Made by a program: the position numbers and the translations under genes. Below, one piece after another: positions 4,802 to 5,223 of a stretch of 5,223 bases of DNA (position 1 is its first letter; the number at the start of each line of letters is the position of its first letter). The stretch lies in NCBI GenBank assembly GCA_946545035.1, contig CAMNND010000080.1, forward strand, positions 1 through 5,223, in the 5' to 3' direction. A model generated the notes under the pieces. It had not been told where the DNA came from. It made no database searches and saw nothing but the letters and a program-made list of their open reading frames with translations. Source of the DNA: an uncultured Clostridium sp. Its GTDB lineage: Bacteria > Bacillota > Clostridia > TANB77 > CAG-508.

Positions 4802-5223
4802 TTATTTACCAAGCTTTCCTTTAACACCTTTGGTTCCACCAAAGCCATTTTCATATCCGGCTAAGATATTACTATCAAATGAGAATGTCATATTCTTTTC
4901 TTCTCTTTGTCTCTTTAATGCTAAATTTATTAACTTATCTAATAAATCTTTGTATTTTAAGTTAGTAGCTTTCCATAGGTGGAATGATAAAGATCCTGGT
5001 ATTGTATTTATTTCATTAACAAATACATCATTTGTATCTTGATCAATTATGTAGTCAATTCTAACTACTCCAGAGCATCCTAATACTTTGAATGTCTTTT
5101 TACTTAATTCTTGTATCTTAGCTCTCATTTCTGGGCTGATTTCTGCAGGTAATTTAAGAACACCAGCATTCATTGATTTTTCATTATCACCTTTAGTTCC
5201 GCCCATTTTCTTTCCACCAGAAA
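4802..5223 (-). CDS. ddl: D-alanine--D-alanine ligase family protein, C-terminal part (N-terminus beyond window)
   Basis: The visible 139 residues are the C-terminal ATP-grasp end of a Ddl-type ligase, which joins two D-alanines using ATP to make the dipeptide terminus of peptidoglycan precursors in the cytosol. Diagnostic motifs are CSGVVRIDYII, whose Asp is a metal ligand, and VFVNEINTIPGSLSFHLW, carrying the Glu and Asn metal ligands of the NEINTxPG signature. The reading frame continues through the right edge (SGGKK precedes the first in-window Met), so that Met is internal and not a start. The GGKKMGGTKG stretch lies where Ddl enzymes have a mobile active-site loop. The protein ends with another Gly/Lys tail, GGTKGVKGKLGK; I recall related clostridial Ddl-like proteins with such tails. 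D-Ala versus D-lactate specificity is not readable from this part. A strong terminator follows. Confidence 0.85.
   Translation of the reverse strand, partial: SGGKKMGGTKGDNEKSMNAGVLKLPAEISPEMRAKIQELSKKTFKVLGCSGVVRIDYIIDQDTNDVFVNEINTIPGSLSFHLWKATNLKYKDLLDKLINLALKRQREEKNMTFSFDSNILAGYENGFGGTKGVKGKLGK

Overview
The window looks like chromosomal DNA of a low-GC Bacillota, most likely a Clostridia-type gut or environmental bacterium. The grounds are the AT-rich sequence, sigma-A-type promoters with 17-base spacers, strong GGAGG ribosome binding sites, AT-rich hairpin terminators, and genes typical of Gram-positive Bacillota: a MecA adaptor, a membrane-anchored M23 peptidase and a D-Ala-D-Ala ligase-type enzyme. 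No phage structural genes, transposase or CRISPR array is visible.

Layout from left to right. At 1-348 (minus) is the 5' part of an unrecognised gene with about 52% GC, a lysine/alanine-rich tail and a perfect consensus promoter. It diverges from mecA (599-1231, plus), which has its own promoter and terminator. The gene-free stretch 1288-1489 holds several hairpins and may encode or derive from a small structured element. Four minus-strand genes follow: an M23 metallopeptidase (1490-2473), a short NadR-type nucleotidyltransferase (2560-3036), a divergent protein-kinase-like protein (3108-4475), and the C-terminal part of a Ddl-family ATP-grasp ligase (4802-5223). Between the last two, 4476-4801 holds the kinase-like gene's promoter, a candidate small plus-strand RNA and the ddl terminator.

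Although the minus-strand genes are collinear, they do not look like one operon. The M23, NadR-like and kinase-like genes each have a recognisable promoter directly upstream and a hairpin at or near the stop codon; the ddl promoter lies outside the window. Two genes act on peptidoglycan (M23 hydrolase, Ddl precursor synthesis). The NadR-like enzyme points to NAD metabolism. The kinase-like protein has no recognised role. In two genes (kinase-like and NadR-like) the supported start lies inside the longest open frame. The M23 gene has an ambiguous, possibly non-canonical start. I found no convincing multi-gene novel system; the best leads are the kinase-like protein with its catalytic-core insertion, the compositionally odd left-edge gene, and the two structured intergenic regions.
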